In this document: positions 44,925 through 53,008 of the stretch, piece after piece
How positions within the stretch are numbered: the first letter of the stretch is position 1
Layout of the letters: every line of letters begins with the position of its first letter
Source of the DNA: Maridesulfovibrio hydrothermalis AM13 = DSM 14728
GTDB lineage: Bacteria; Desulfobacterota; Desulfovibrionia; Desulfovibrionales; Desulfovibrionaceae
DNA: 64,000 nt
Reading direction: 5' to 3'
Assembly: GCF_000331025.1 (NCBI RefSeq)
Contig: NC_020055.1
Span: 1,530,370 to 1,594,369 of the forward strand
Program-made: the position numbers and the translations under genes
The notes under the pieces: model-generated
Told to the model about the DNA's origin: nothing
What the model saw: the letters and a program-made list of their open reading frames with translations, nothing else
Databases searched by the model: none

Positions 44925-46828
44925 TAGAGAGCCCCTCCCAGCATTAGCACGATGAGAGCCAGAGCAGCAAAGTTAACCCAGAGAGTAAGTTTTTCTTCGC
45001 CGAAAAACTCTTTCATGTAGTAGTTGCTGGCCTTGAGATCCACCGGAACGTTCATAGGGCCGATGAAAGCCTGAACATTAGGTTCTTTCACGTTGGCACC
45101 GCACATGTAGCTCTGAGAATTCTGAACATTTACAGACTTCTTAGTTTCAATCCATGAGTAGATGAACGCAGCAGCAAGTATCATGAAGATGGGATAGACT
45201 GCGAATACGCCAACGGGTGATGAGAACACACCTGCTGTGATTTCGTAGGTCTTTCCTACCATAGGTTCAATAAGTTTGGTGTAGATGCCCGGTGAGAACA
45301 GGGACAGGACTACTGCGATGCCGGCAAGGGCGGTCAGAGAAAGTCTTGTCAGAATAGACTGTGATTCAGCGGGAACCTTTTCACGAAGAGGTGCAGTCAG
45401 CAGGATCCCTGCCCAGCGGGCCCAGAATACCAGTGATAAAGCACTTCCGAGTGCAAGCATAGTGATCACGAACATGTCGCCGGAAGCGGACTCAATAGCC
45501 ATCCACTTACCAAGCAGAACGCCGAAGGGAGGCAGCAGCATAGTCAGAACACCGACGATGGTGATAATCGCTGTGCGGGGCATCTTAAGATAGAGGCCGT
45601 GCATGTCTTCGAGGTCGCGACTGCCGATGCCGTGCTCGATTGTGCCGACGCACAGGAAGAGCAGAGCCTTGGAAGCAGCATGGAAGATAATCAAAATGAT
45701 GGCAGCTGTTATGGACCATGCAGTGTTAATACCGGCACAACAGATAATCAGACCGAGATTGCTGATCGTGGAGTATGCAAGAATTTTCTTACCGTTACTC
45801 TGACTGATAGCAATGGCGGCGCAGGCAAGGAATGTGAAAGCACCGCAAAGCGCAATTCCCTGACTGAGGAATGTTCCCGCGTAGGCAGGTGCAAGTCTCA
45901 GTACGATGTATACGCCAGCCTTGACCATTGTACTGGAGTGCAGCAGTGCAGATACCGGAGTAGGTGCAACCATTGCTCCAAGCAGCCAGCTCTGAAAAGG
46001 AAGCTGAGCAGCTTTGGTGAAACCGGCAAGACAGAGCAGGCCGAGGGGAATCAGCATTGCGCCGCCCATGGAACCGGACTGGATGATGACCTGAAGGTCA
46101 AGGGAGCCGGTTTCAGCGTAGGCCCAGATCATACCGAAGACGAAACAGACCCCGCCGAGAGCGTTCATCCACAATGCGCGGGTAGCGTTCTTGACGGCGA
46201 TTTCAGTCTGATCATGCCCGATGAGCATGAAAGAACAGAAAGTTGTCACTTCGAAGAAGAAGTAGAGCCAGAGAATGTTGTTGGAAAGCACCAGACCGTT
46301 CATTGCTCCGAGGAACAGAACGAGGAAAAAGAAGAACTGCGGTTGGCGGGACTTCACAAGGTGCAGGTGCTCTTCATGTTCTTTCATATAAGGGATCGCG
46401 AAGAAACAGATCAGCGAACCGATTACAGAAATTACCGCAACCATGATAAGGGAAAGGCTGTCTGCAAAAATAGCAGGAACCTCAGCCGCATGGTCGACGA
46501 TGAACAGTTCAAACGCAGCCAGTGGAATGATCTGGAGTATGACAAATACTTTGATCAACTGGTTTTTGAGTTTGAATGCGTAATAAAGCATTACGAAAAG
46601 CAGGGCAAAATCCGCCAGAGTAACGAGGGAATCCCAGCTGATTCCAAGGATCGTACCCGGAGAATAAGTAAATGACCCCTGACCGAGAAGGGCAAGGGAT
46701 ACTGCTGCTAAACATGCTCCTGTACAAAGAACGATCAGAGACCTGATCGCACTTACACGCAGGAAATAGCAGCCGATAGCAGCCACCAAGGGCAACAAGA
46801 TGGCTAGAACTAGCATCATGGGCAACAT
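44924..46828 (-). CDS. echA: Ech hydrogenase membrane subunit EchA (NuoL-like)
   Basis: I start it at MLPMMLVLAIL, where GAGGTCCGT precedes the ATG. The 634-residue NuoL/MrpA-like antiporter subunit has about fifteen to sixteen transmembrane helices, with LYFFFEVTTFCSFMLIGHDQ, GFTKAAQLPFQSWLLGAMVAPTPVSALLHSSTMVKAGVYIV (lysine in the channel) and IIFHAASKALLFLCVGTIEH. Established role: it couples ferredoxin oxidation and H2 evolution to H+ or Na+ movement. It is the first gene of echABCDEF. Confidence 0.95.
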   Translation of the reverse strand: MLPMMLVLAILLPLVAAIGCYFLRVSAIRSLIVLCTGACLAAVSLALLGQGSFTYSPGTILGISWDSLVTLADFALLFVMLYYAFKLKNQLIKVFVILQIIPLAAFELFIVDHAAEVPAIFADSLSLIMVAVISVIGSLICFFAIPYMKEHEEHLHLVKSRQPQFFFFLVLFLGAMNGLVLSNNILWLYFFFEVTTFCSFMLIGHDQTEIAVKNATRALWMNALGGVCFVFGMIWAYAETGSLDLQVIIQSGSMGGAMLIPLGLLCLAGFTKAAQLPFQSWLLGAMVAPTPVSALLHSSTMVKAGVYIVLRLAPAYAGTFLSQGIALCGAFTFLACAAIAISQSNGKKILAYSTISNLGLIICCAGINTAWSITAAIILIIFHAASKALLFLCVGTIEHGIGSRDLEDMHGLYLKMPRTAIITIVGVLTMLLPPFGVLLGKWMAIESASGDMFVITMLALGSALSLVFWARWAGILLTAPLREKVPAESQSILTRLSLTALAGIAVVLSLFSPGIYTKLIEPMVGKTYEITAGVFSSPVGVFAVYPIFMILAAAFIYSWIETKKSVNVQNSQSYMCGANVKEPNVQAFIGPMNVPVDLKASNYYMKEFFGEEKLTLWVNFAALALIVLMLGGAL

Positions 46829-47041
46829 ACGGACCTCACTGTAACGCGATGTTGTGCCAGACTTAGAAAAAAATACCTCAGCCGTGTTAACTTTTTGGAA
46901 TTTGTGTAACACTTGAAAATGTTTCACAATTACCACGAAAAGCGTAGAAATTTGTCTTCAATAATGGGAGAAAAGTCAATAGCTAATTGAGGTAAAGTGT
47001 CTTTTAATACCTATAGAAAAAACTGATATATGAGTTTTATT

Positions 47042-47059
47042 TTGTGAAAAAGATCACTC
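47042..47059. promoter_or_regulatory. CRP/FNR-type palindrome
   Basis: TTGTGA-AAAAGA-TCACTC matches the TTGTGA-N6-TCACAA consensus in 10 of 12 positions. It lies between the divergent ech operon and the NlpC/P60 gene. Confidence 0.45.
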
Positions 47060-47145
47060 ACTCTTCGGTGTTAGTGGTTAAATCTATTGTTAATCGCGGT
47101 TTTTCGGGATAAAAAGCTATTATTATGATCAGTAGAGTAAATGGT

Positions 47146-47640
47146 ATGAAGCAAATCTGGCCGGTTTTATTTTTAATCTGCCTTTTATTTTTTATTTCCG
47201 GTTGCGGAAAAAAAACGGTCAGTATTCCTCACAGCAGGTATGCGCAGAATGAATCGGGGACCGATGTGGCCCGCTCAGTCGTGCGCAGTGCTCGGGCGCA
47301 AATCGGAAAGCCGTACCGGTGGGGCGGGGCTTCGCCGGATGAAGGTTTTGATTGCTCCGGGCTTGTCTGGTGGGTGTACCGTAGGCATGGATTCAACCTG
47401 CCGCGTGTATCGTGGCAGCAGCTTGGATTTGGAAGATCTGTCCATAGAAGCCGGATGCAGGCTGGAGATATTGTCTTTTTCAGAATTCCGGGGCAGGGCA
47501 AAAGCTTACATACCGGAATTTATTCAGGGAACGGAAATTTTTTCATTCACAGTCCAAAAAACGGGCATACTGTGCGTGAGGAGTCTATGGAAAAAGCGTA
47601 CTGGCGAAAATATTTTATTGGAGCGCGCAGGGTTTTATAG
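47146..47640 (+). CDS. NlpC/P60-family peptidoglycan hydrolase lipoprotein
   Basis: I start it at MKQIWPVL, where the lipoprotein signal begins. An ATG at 47125 adds seven residues and no ribosome site is clear for either. The signal ends FFISGC, so the protein is lipid-anchored. The C40 peptidase has the catalytic Cys in FDCSGLVWWV, His in GKSLHTGIYSG and the third residue in FFIHSPKNG. It should cut stem peptides in peptidoglycan, as Spr/MepS or NlpC do. The length, 164 residues, fits a single catalytic domain. Confidence 0.9.
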   Translation: MKQIWPVLFLICLLFFISGCGKKTVSIPHSRYAQNESGTDVARSVVRSARAQIGKPYRWGGASPDEGFDCSGLVWWVYRRHGFNLPRVSWQQLGFGRSVHRSRMQAGDIVFFRIPGQGKSLHTGIYSGNGNFFIHSPKNGHTVREESMEKAYWRKYFIGARRVL

Positions 47641-47836
47641 GTTCTGACGCAGTGGTGGGCATTTAAAACAGGTTTAACAGGCAATAAACTTGTGGGCTAT
47701 TCACACTGTCACGAGGTGGCGGTCAGGGATTGCTTAAAGCTCTTTGCATGGGGGGCGAGGATGGATAACACCGGAATTGCAGTTTTTATCATTTGGCTGC
47801 GTCCGGTCCGTTTCGGCAGGATTGAACTAAGCGCAT

Positions 47837-47876
47837 AAAAAAAGGAGCTTCTTTTATAGAGAGGCTCCTTTTTTTT
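47837..47876. terminator. bidirectional terminator
   Basis: AAAAAAAGGAGC (47837-47848) pairs with GCTCCTTTTTTTT (47864-47876). It serves the minus-strand orphan gene and possibly the NlpC gene. Confidence 0.85.
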
Positions 47877-47896
47877 GGGGTATATATTGTAGAAGG

Positions 47897-48406
47897 CTAC
47901 TGTATAGTGGTGCAGGTCGGGGGTTGAATATGTGCTCCGCTGCCTGCATTACTGAGTCTTTCAATGTAATTTTTAACTTCTTCCTGTTCTCTCCAGCCGG
48001 CGTAAAGCTCTTTCCAGTCGGTGAAGCTCATGACAGCAGATTCAAGGTATGTTTCATGGCCTTTAATCCAGAGATTGAAGAGGTACATTTCAAGTTTGAA
48101 ACTCTTGGAGTCAAATACTTTGGGAACGATTTTAGGGCTGTATTTAGTGCCGTCAAAACGCGCGCCGATGAAGGAGCATACGTTGTTCATGGATTTCTGC
48201 TGGTCTATTTCTTCATTGTTGAAAAGATCAAGCAGGCTTTTGAGAGCCGGGTATTCTTTTTCAACCTGTTCGCCCACTTCATCAGGGATTTTGATGGTAA
48301 GCTTTTTGCCTTCTTCAAAGACAAAGTAAAATCTCATCCAGTGGTCAAACATGAACACTTCAGATATATCTTCGACAGCTCTATCAAATGCTTTATTTTT
48401 AGTCAT
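47897..48406 (-). CDS. protein of unknown function (169 aa)
   Basis: GTGAGGAGAAACC before the ATG supports the gene. The soluble product begins MTKNKAFDRAVEDISEVFMFDHWMRFYFVFEEGKKL, is rich in charged and aromatic residues, and has no signal peptide or transmembrane segment. I do not recognise a domain. The FDHWMRFYFVFEEGKKLTIKIPDEV beginning could be a small beta-sheet binding module. It is monocistronic. Confidence 0.75.
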   Translation of the reverse strand: MTKNKAFDRAVEDISEVFMFDHWMRFYFVFEEGKKLTIKIPDEVGEQVEKEYPALKSLLDLFNNEEIDQQKSMNNVCSFIGARFDGTKYSPKIVPKVFDSKSFKLEMYLFNLWIKGHETYLESAVMSFTDWKELYAGWREQEEVKNYIERLSNAGSGAHIQPPTCTTIQ

Positions 48407-48704
48407 GGTTTCTCCTCACAGGCTTTTTGCAGAGGCTGTATAAAAGTCTGCCCCGGCGGAAGAACTTTATATGTTCATCATAAGGGCAGTAGTCAAGGGA
48501 TAAAATTCAGCTCAAAAAAAATAACTTAAAAATTACAAAGAGTTAGATTGTGAAAAAAATATTTTGTGCAGCTTTGTCAACTTTTTTAAAAAAACAGATG
48601 CGCTAAGTTCTTTACAAGGTCGATTCTTTTGAGGTAATAAAACCTTCTTTGCAGCATAAAATCGTGCAGCAAGTACGAAAATTTATATTAGGAGGACCTC
48701 CGAG

Positions 48705-48818
48705 ATGGGTGGACACAAAAAGATTGAAAGAAAGAAAGAACTTCAGCGTAAACGTCACCGTAGAGCTAAAAGAATTAAAGCTCGTATCGCCGAAGCAAAA
48801 GCTGCAGCAGCAAGCTAA
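48705..48818 (+). CDS. small basic protein (37 aa), possibly DUF6800
   Basis: A 37-codon gene (MGGHKKIERKKELQRKRHRR continuing AKRIKARIAEAKAAAAS) with GGAGG at 48691-48695. About 45 percent of residues are Lys or Arg, forming one long helix with an Ala-rich tail. From memory, Desulfovibrio genomes have such a conserved mini-protein (DUF6800-like), and its charge suggests RNA or ribosome binding. Too short for automatic gene callers at usual cut-offs. Confidence 0.65.
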   Translation: MGGHKKIERKKELQRKRHRRAKRIKARIAEAKAAAAS

Positions 48819-48888
48819 GCTATTTTTACTGTCCTGTTTCAGCAGCCGGTAGTATCTCCTTGAATATTTAGGATTATGAACGGTTGGT

Positions 48889-48968
48889 GAGGCGGTGCAG
48901 GATCCCTCATTTTTCAGGGACAGGTCCGCCCGCCTCTCTATTCTGAGGCGGGGCGTACCTTTTTTTTA
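48889..48968 (+). promoter_or_regulatory. candidate attenuator before the FmdB-type gene
   Basis: CCCGCCTC (48929-48936) pairs with GAGGCGGG (48945-48952) and is followed by CGTACCTTTTTTTT, an intrinsic terminator ending 2-3 bases before the Shine-Dalgarno of the next gene. The same CCGCCTC (48930-48936) can instead pair with GAGGCGG at 48889-48895, enclosing a small TCCCT/AGGGA hairpin (48903-48920). The two folds exclude each other. Confidence 0.55.
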
Positions 48969-48980
48969 TTGGAGGGAATT

Positions 48981-49259
48981 ATGCCTATTTATGAATACCA
49001 ATGTCATGAATGCCAGCAGATATTTGAAGAGTGGCAGACAACCTTTGAAGACAAAGAACTTGAATGTGCTGTGTGTGGCGGTTTAGCTACCAAGGTTCTT
49101 TCAAATTCTTCTTTCGTCCTTAAAGGTGGAGGATGGTATTCGTCCGGATACTGTAAAACTGACTCCGCTGCCGGTAAATCCAGCAGCTCCGGAGCAGGCA
49201 GCAGTTCCGGTGCATCCGCATCCTCGGACTCTGCACCAAAGAGTACTGACAGCGCATAG
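48981..49259 (+). CDS. FmdB-family zinc-ribbon protein
   Basis: A 92-residue protein. MPIYEYQCHECQQIFEEWQ and LECAVCGGLATKVLS form the four-cysteine zinc ribbon of the FmdB/YvlB-like regulatory family (CxxC...CxxC), followed by FVLKGGGWYSSGY. The C-terminus is a Ser/Ala/Gly-rich tail, probably disordered. GGAGGGAATT precedes the ATG. Function unresolved; the first described member was linked to formamidase/amidase regulation. Confidence 0.9.
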   Translation: MPIYEYQCHECQQIFEEWQTTFEDKELECAVCGGLATKVLSNSSFVLKGGGWYSSGYCKTDSAAGKSSSSGAGSSSGASASSDSAPKSTDSA

Positions 49260-49279
49260 TGATAATTGATCAAGGCCAG

Positions 49280-49311
49280 ACGGCCCGGTGTTTTCCGGGC
49301 CGTTTGTTTTT
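49280..49311 (+). terminator. terminator after FmdB-type gene
   Basis: ACGGCCCGG (49280-49288) pairs with CCGGGCCGT (49295-49303), followed by TTGTTTTTG. Confidence 0.9.
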
Positions 49312-49443
49312 GTTATCTGCCCCCGGTGTTCATTTCATTTTAATTCTCTGCGGCTTGTCCCTGCTCTATGATTATTATATGATTGGCCTCAATCGTATTT
49401 AAAAATAATTTCATTTTCACAACAATTAACCGGAATTGGTAAA

Positions 49444-50739
49444 ATGATTGAAAGATATACCCGTCCCGCTATGGGTGAACTGTGGACTCTGGAAAACCGT
49501 TTCAGAGTGTGGCTTGAAGTTGAAGTAGCTGTTTGTGAAGCTTGGCATAAGCTTGGCCGCATTCCTACCGAAGATATGGAAATCATCCGTGAAAAGGCTG
49601 ATTTCGAACTGGACCGCATTCTTGAGATTGAGGAGAAAACCAAGCACGATGTGATTGCTTTTCTTACCGCAGTTGAAGAGAAAGTAGGACCTTCTGCTCG
49701 TTTTATCCATCTTGGATGCACTTCTTCCGATATTGTTGATACTGCAAATGGCGTTCTTTTAAGCCGTGCCGGTAAAATGATTCTGGCCGATCTTGATGAA
49801 TTTCTGGTCACTCTTAAAGACATGGCACATACTCATCAGGGCAGAATGTGCATGGGCCGTACTCACGGAATCCATGCTGAGCCGACCAGTTTCGGTCTGA
49901 AAATGGCTGGGTTCTATGCTGAATTTTCTCGTCACCGTGAGCGCATTGCTGAAGCCGTTAAAAGCGTCAGTGTGGGCAAAATATCCGGCGCTGTCGGAAC
50001 ATATGCTATGCTTGACCCTGAAGTTGAGCGTATTACCTGTGAGCTTTTAGACATTGAAGTTGATCCTATCTCTACTCAGATTGTTCAGCGCGACCGCCAT
50101 GCAGCTTTCTTTACCTCGCTTGGTCTTCTCGGCGGTGGAATTGAACGTTTGGGGGTTGAACTCAGACATCTGCAAAGAACTGAGGTTCTGGAAGTTGAAG
50201 AAGGATTCAGTAAAGGGCAGAAAGGTTCTTCCGCCATGCCGCACAAGAAGAATCCTATTTCCGCTGAAAATCTTTCAGGTCTTTCCAGACTGTTGCGCAC
50301 CAACGGCCTTGTTGCTATGGAAAACATGCCTCTATGGCATGAGCGCGACATCAGTCATTCTTCTGTTGAGCGGGTGATAATGCCCGATTCCACTATTTTG
50401 GCGGATTACATCTTAAGCCGTATGAATGGTGTTATCAAAAGACTCAAGGTCAATGGCGACAATATGGATCGCAACCTGATGGCTTCCTACGGGCTGTTCT
50501 ACTCTCAGCGGGTTCTGCTTGCTTTGGTGGATTCCGGTCTGGCAAGACAGGAAGCCTATGAGATGGTTCAGAAGGTAGCTATGTTCTGCTGGGAAAATAA
50601 AGTGTCCTTCCCTGACGAAGTCCGCAAGGATAAGGCTATTTCCGCTCAGCTTGATGATGGAGCTTTGGATGAAGCTTTTGATATGGGCTACTACACCAGA
50701 TATGAAGACATGATCTTTAAGCGTGTGTTCGGCGAATAG
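49444..50739 (+). CDS. purB: adenylosuccinate lyase
   Basis: The 431-residue length is typical. The fumarase/aspartase superfamily signature GSSAMPHKKNPISAENLSG is present, with HLGCTSSDIVDTANG, GRTHGIHAEPTSFGLKMAGF and the N-terminal MIERYTRPAMGELWTLENRFRVWLEVE. Established role: it cleaves SAICAR to AICAR and adenylosuccinate to AMP in purine synthesis. It lies alone between terminators. Confidence 0.97.
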   Translation: MIERYTRPAMGELWTLENRFRVWLEVEVAVCEAWHKLGRIPTEDMEIIREKADFELDRILEIEEKTKHDVIAFLTAVEEKVGPSARFIHLGCTSSDIVDTANGVLLSRAGKMILADLDEFLVTLKDMAHTHQGRMCMGRTHGIHAEPTSFGLKMAGFYAEFSRHRERIAEAVKSVSVGKISGAVGTYAMLDPEVERITCELLDIEVDPISTQIVQRDRHAAFFTSLGLLGGGIERLGVELRHLQRTEVLEVEEGFSKGQKGSSAMPHKKNPISAENLSGLSRLLRTNGLVAMENMPLWHERDISHSSVERVIMPDSTILADYILSRMNGVIKRLKVNGDNMDRNLMASYGLFYSQRVLLALVDSGLARQEAYEMVQKVAMFCWENKVSFPDEVRKDKAISAQLDDGALDEAFDMGYYTRYEDMIFKRVFGE

Positions 50740-50771
50740 CCTGAAAACCAATGTTTTGAATTGATTTTTAG

Positions 50772-50810
50772 CCCGGTTCAGCCATTTCGGCTGGGCCGGG
50801 TCTTATTTTT
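50772..50810 (+). terminator. terminator after purB
   Basis: CCCGG-TTCAGCC (50772-50783) pairs with GGCTGGG-CCGGG (50789-50800), followed by TCTTATTTTTT. Confidence 0.8.
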
Positions 50811-51035
50811 TGCAGGACTTTCAGTTTCATGCTAGTGTCACTGAGAATTGCTATTAGTGTTTAAAATCAGTTGTGGTGCAATTGTTTTTGTAATATCTTT
50901 GTACGGTTATACTAAGCGTTGTCTGACTCTCGAATTTAAAGAATATATGAAAAATTTACATTTTATCAGTAGTTATTGTTAATGTTTTTAATATCGTCGT
51001 TTTGCTACTTTAAAAAGTGGAGTATTGGCCTCGGT

Positions 51036-52304
51036 ATGATGCATTTTTTGAGATTATTTTTAGCGGTTTTTTTTCTGCTTGCCGGTTTATCTTCTATTTG
51101 CTTTGCAGGTGGTTGGGAGCCTGTAATAGAAATGACTCCCCTTGTGCCTGAGTATATGGTCGCAGTGGAAAAACAGTCACAAAAAGTGCACTTGCTGGTG
51201 CATAAAAGTCCTTTGCGCGCTGAAGCCAGTTTTACCTGTGCCACCGGGCAGGTTGCCGGTGACAAAACAGCCGAAGGTGATCTTAAAACTCCTGAAGGTG
51301 TTTACTTTACCACGGGAAAAAGGACCGGTCTTAAAGATTTTGATCTTTACGGTACTATGGCTTTCCCTCTTGATTTTCCCAATCCGGTTGACCGGATAAA
51401 AGGTAAAACCGGATATGGAATATGGATTCACGGGCGGGGTAAGAAGCTGGTTCCTATGGACACTAAGGGCTGCGTTGCGCTGGTTAATTCAGATATAGGT
51501 TTTATTGATTCACGTATAACTCCCGGAACAGCTGTTATTATCGGTGAATCAGTTAGCTGGAATGAGCCGGCCGGAAACCAGACTCAGGAATCTGAGTTAC
51601 TTAAGGATCTGGTGTACAAATGGGCGCAGGACTGGGAAAATAAAGATGGAGCTTTTTTTAAAGCTTTTGCCGCAGATCGTTTCAGTGAATCTGAAGGGAG
51701 ACCTTTTAAATATTTCGAAAACCGCAAAAAAAGAATTTTTTCCAGAGCTAAATGGATTGATGTTGAAATTTTCAATCTGCAAGCTCTGCCGGGGCCTGAT
51801 TACTGGGTAACGTGGTTTGACCAGTATTACCGTTCCGGAAATTTGTCTTCATCCACTTCCAAGCGTCTTTACTGGCAGCAGGTCGGTGGGCACTGGAAGA
51901 TTGTCGGTCGGGAATACGGTCCTCACATTGGTTCCCTTAAAAAGAAGTATCTTGCTTCTAAACAGGAAGGGGTGAACCGTTTCCTTGATCAATGGCGTAG
52001 CGACTGGCTTTCAGGAGATCTTGAAAAATATATTTCCAAATACGATTTAAAGGCCAGACAGGGAAAAAGACGTGGCGCAAAGTCCATTATGGAGCACAAG
52101 AGTTCCATCTGGGAAAAGCGTAAACCGTCAACTATTGAGCTTGGGAAGATTAAATTGCGGGAGCATTCTCAAGGACTTGAAGTTGTTTTCCGGCAGGAGT
52201 ACGCTGACGTTTCGGGGTATACTGATAAGGGGATAAAAAAACTTGTCATCCGTCCTGAAGGGGATAGCTGGCGTATTGTCGATGAACAATGGAGTAGGCG
52301 CTGA
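51036..52304 (+). CDS. Csd6/Pgp2-like YkuD L,D-carboxypeptidase with two NTF2-like repeats
   Basis: I start it at ATG 51036, at the head of a signal peptide (HFLRLFLAVFFLLAGLSSICFA); an ORF start at 50976 has no ribosome site. The YkuD domain (about 40-170) holds WIHGRG with His132 and MDTKGCVALVNSDIGFID with Cys146. Two tandem NTF2/SnoaL-like domains follow: VYKWAQDWENKDGAFFKAFAADRF and RFLDQWRSDWLSGDLEKYISKYD, each ending in a WKIVGREY or WRIVDEQW strand. YkuD plus NTF2 is the arrangement of Helicobacter Csd6, Campylobacter Pgp2 and Bdellovibrio Bd1075, which trim tetrapeptide to tripeptide and set cell curvature. It overlaps the next gene by one base. Confidence 0.82.
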   Translation: MMHFLRLFLAVFFLLAGLSSICFAGGWEPVIEMTPLVPEYMVAVEKQSQKVHLLVHKSPLRAEASFTCATGQVAGDKTAEGDLKTPEGVYFTTGKRTGLKDFDLYGTMAFPLDFPNPVDRIKGKTGYGIWIHGRGKKLVPMDTKGCVALVNSDIGFIDSRITPGTAVIIGESVSWNEPAGNQTQESELLKDLVYKWAQDWENKDGAFFKAFAADRFSESEGRPFKYFENRKKRIFSRAKWIDVEIFNLQALPGPDYWVTWFDQYYRSGNLSSSTSKRLYWQQVGGHWKIVGREYGPHIGSLKKKYLASKQEGVNRFLDQWRSDWLSGDLEKYISKYDLKARQGKRRGAKSIMEHKSSIWEKRKPSTIELGKIKLREHSQGLEVVFRQEYADVSGYTDKGIKKLVIRPEGDSWRIVDEQWSRR

Positions 52305-53008
52305 TGGGCACCAAATATAACGTACTTTTCATGCGGGACAATGATACTGTCAAACGCTACAGATTAAGCCCTTTCTGGTTACAGCTGCTGTTCTGGTTTG
52401 TTATTTTGCTAGGTATTTGCGCTGTGGGCGGAGCATGGGCCGGGTATACTTTCTGGGATCAGAATACCGTGCTCAGGCAGGAAAAGATTGAGTTGCAGAA
52501 GAATTTAAATGCCGCATCTGTTCAGCTTGAACGTCTTGAAAATGTGAATAAAATTTTAGATTCCTATGACCCTAATGAGTTGCAATTGCTTCTGGCCGCT
52601 GTTCCGGTAGAGGAAAAAAGAGTCGAAACCACCGCGCAGACTGTGGATTTGAATAAACTTCTTTTTTATAAGAACCTTATGCGGGCCGGAGTGGAAAACG
52701 TTAAGTTACGCAAGTCCGGCGGAAGTCTGGCTCTTAGCTTTGACCTTAATAATTTGCAGACTTCATCTGCTCTCAGTGGCTTTGCCAGAGTCGAGCTGAT
52801 TGAAAATAACGGAAGTGGATTGAGCGTAAAAGCGAATTCAAATGATATGTCATTTCATATTCAGCGGTTCAAGGTTGTGAGAACCCGGTTTGCTTTGCCC
52901 TCCAGTGTTGATTTTAAAGACTTGTACGGCATCCGCCTGATGATTTCTACTAATAAGGATGAGTTGATTTTCAGTGAAGTATATCCTTTGTCGCGCGTTC
53001 TTAATTAG
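52304..53008 (+). CDS. bitopic membrane protein of the cell-shape cassette
   Basis: A 234-residue protein of unknown family. A short cytosolic N-terminus is followed by one transmembrane helix (about residues 26-48), a coiled coil (about 53-85, RQEKIELQKNLNAASVQLERLENVNKIL) and a beta-rich periplasmic domain (about 105-234). It overlaps the upstream gene by one base (TGATG) and the downstream gene by 35 bases, so the three proteins should be made together. It may be the inner-membrane scaffold that holds the two peptidoglycan carboxypeptidases, in the way Csd5 or Csd7 act in Helicobacter, but I see no sequence match to those. Confidence 0.7.
   Translation: MGTKYNVLFMRDNDTVKRYRLSPFWLQLLFWFVILLGICAVGGAWAGYTFWDQNTVLRQEKIELQKNLNAASVQLERLENVNKILDSYDPNELQLLLAAVPVEEKRVETTAQTVDLNKLLFYKNLMRAGVENVKLRKSGGSLALSFDLNNLQTSSALSGFARVELIENNGSGLSVKANSNDMSFHIQRFKVVRTRFALPSSVDFKDLYGIRLMISTNKDELIFSEVYPLSRVLN

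Noticed and set aside
45599-46675. 358-codon plus-strand frame opposite echA, and a 350-codon frame at 43848-44900 opposite echB-echC
   Set aside because: Antisense shadows of well-conserved hydrogenase genes; composition is odd for a protein (many Asp, Glu, His) and there is no ribosome site.
41728-46828. Complex I (nuo) operon
   Set aside because: Both [NiFe] ligand pairs are present in the large subunit and only six genes occur, in Ech order.
47761-47838. 25-codon frame after GGGGGCGAGG
   Set aside because: The purine run abuts the ATG with no spacing, the end overlaps a terminator arm, and there is no sign of conservation.
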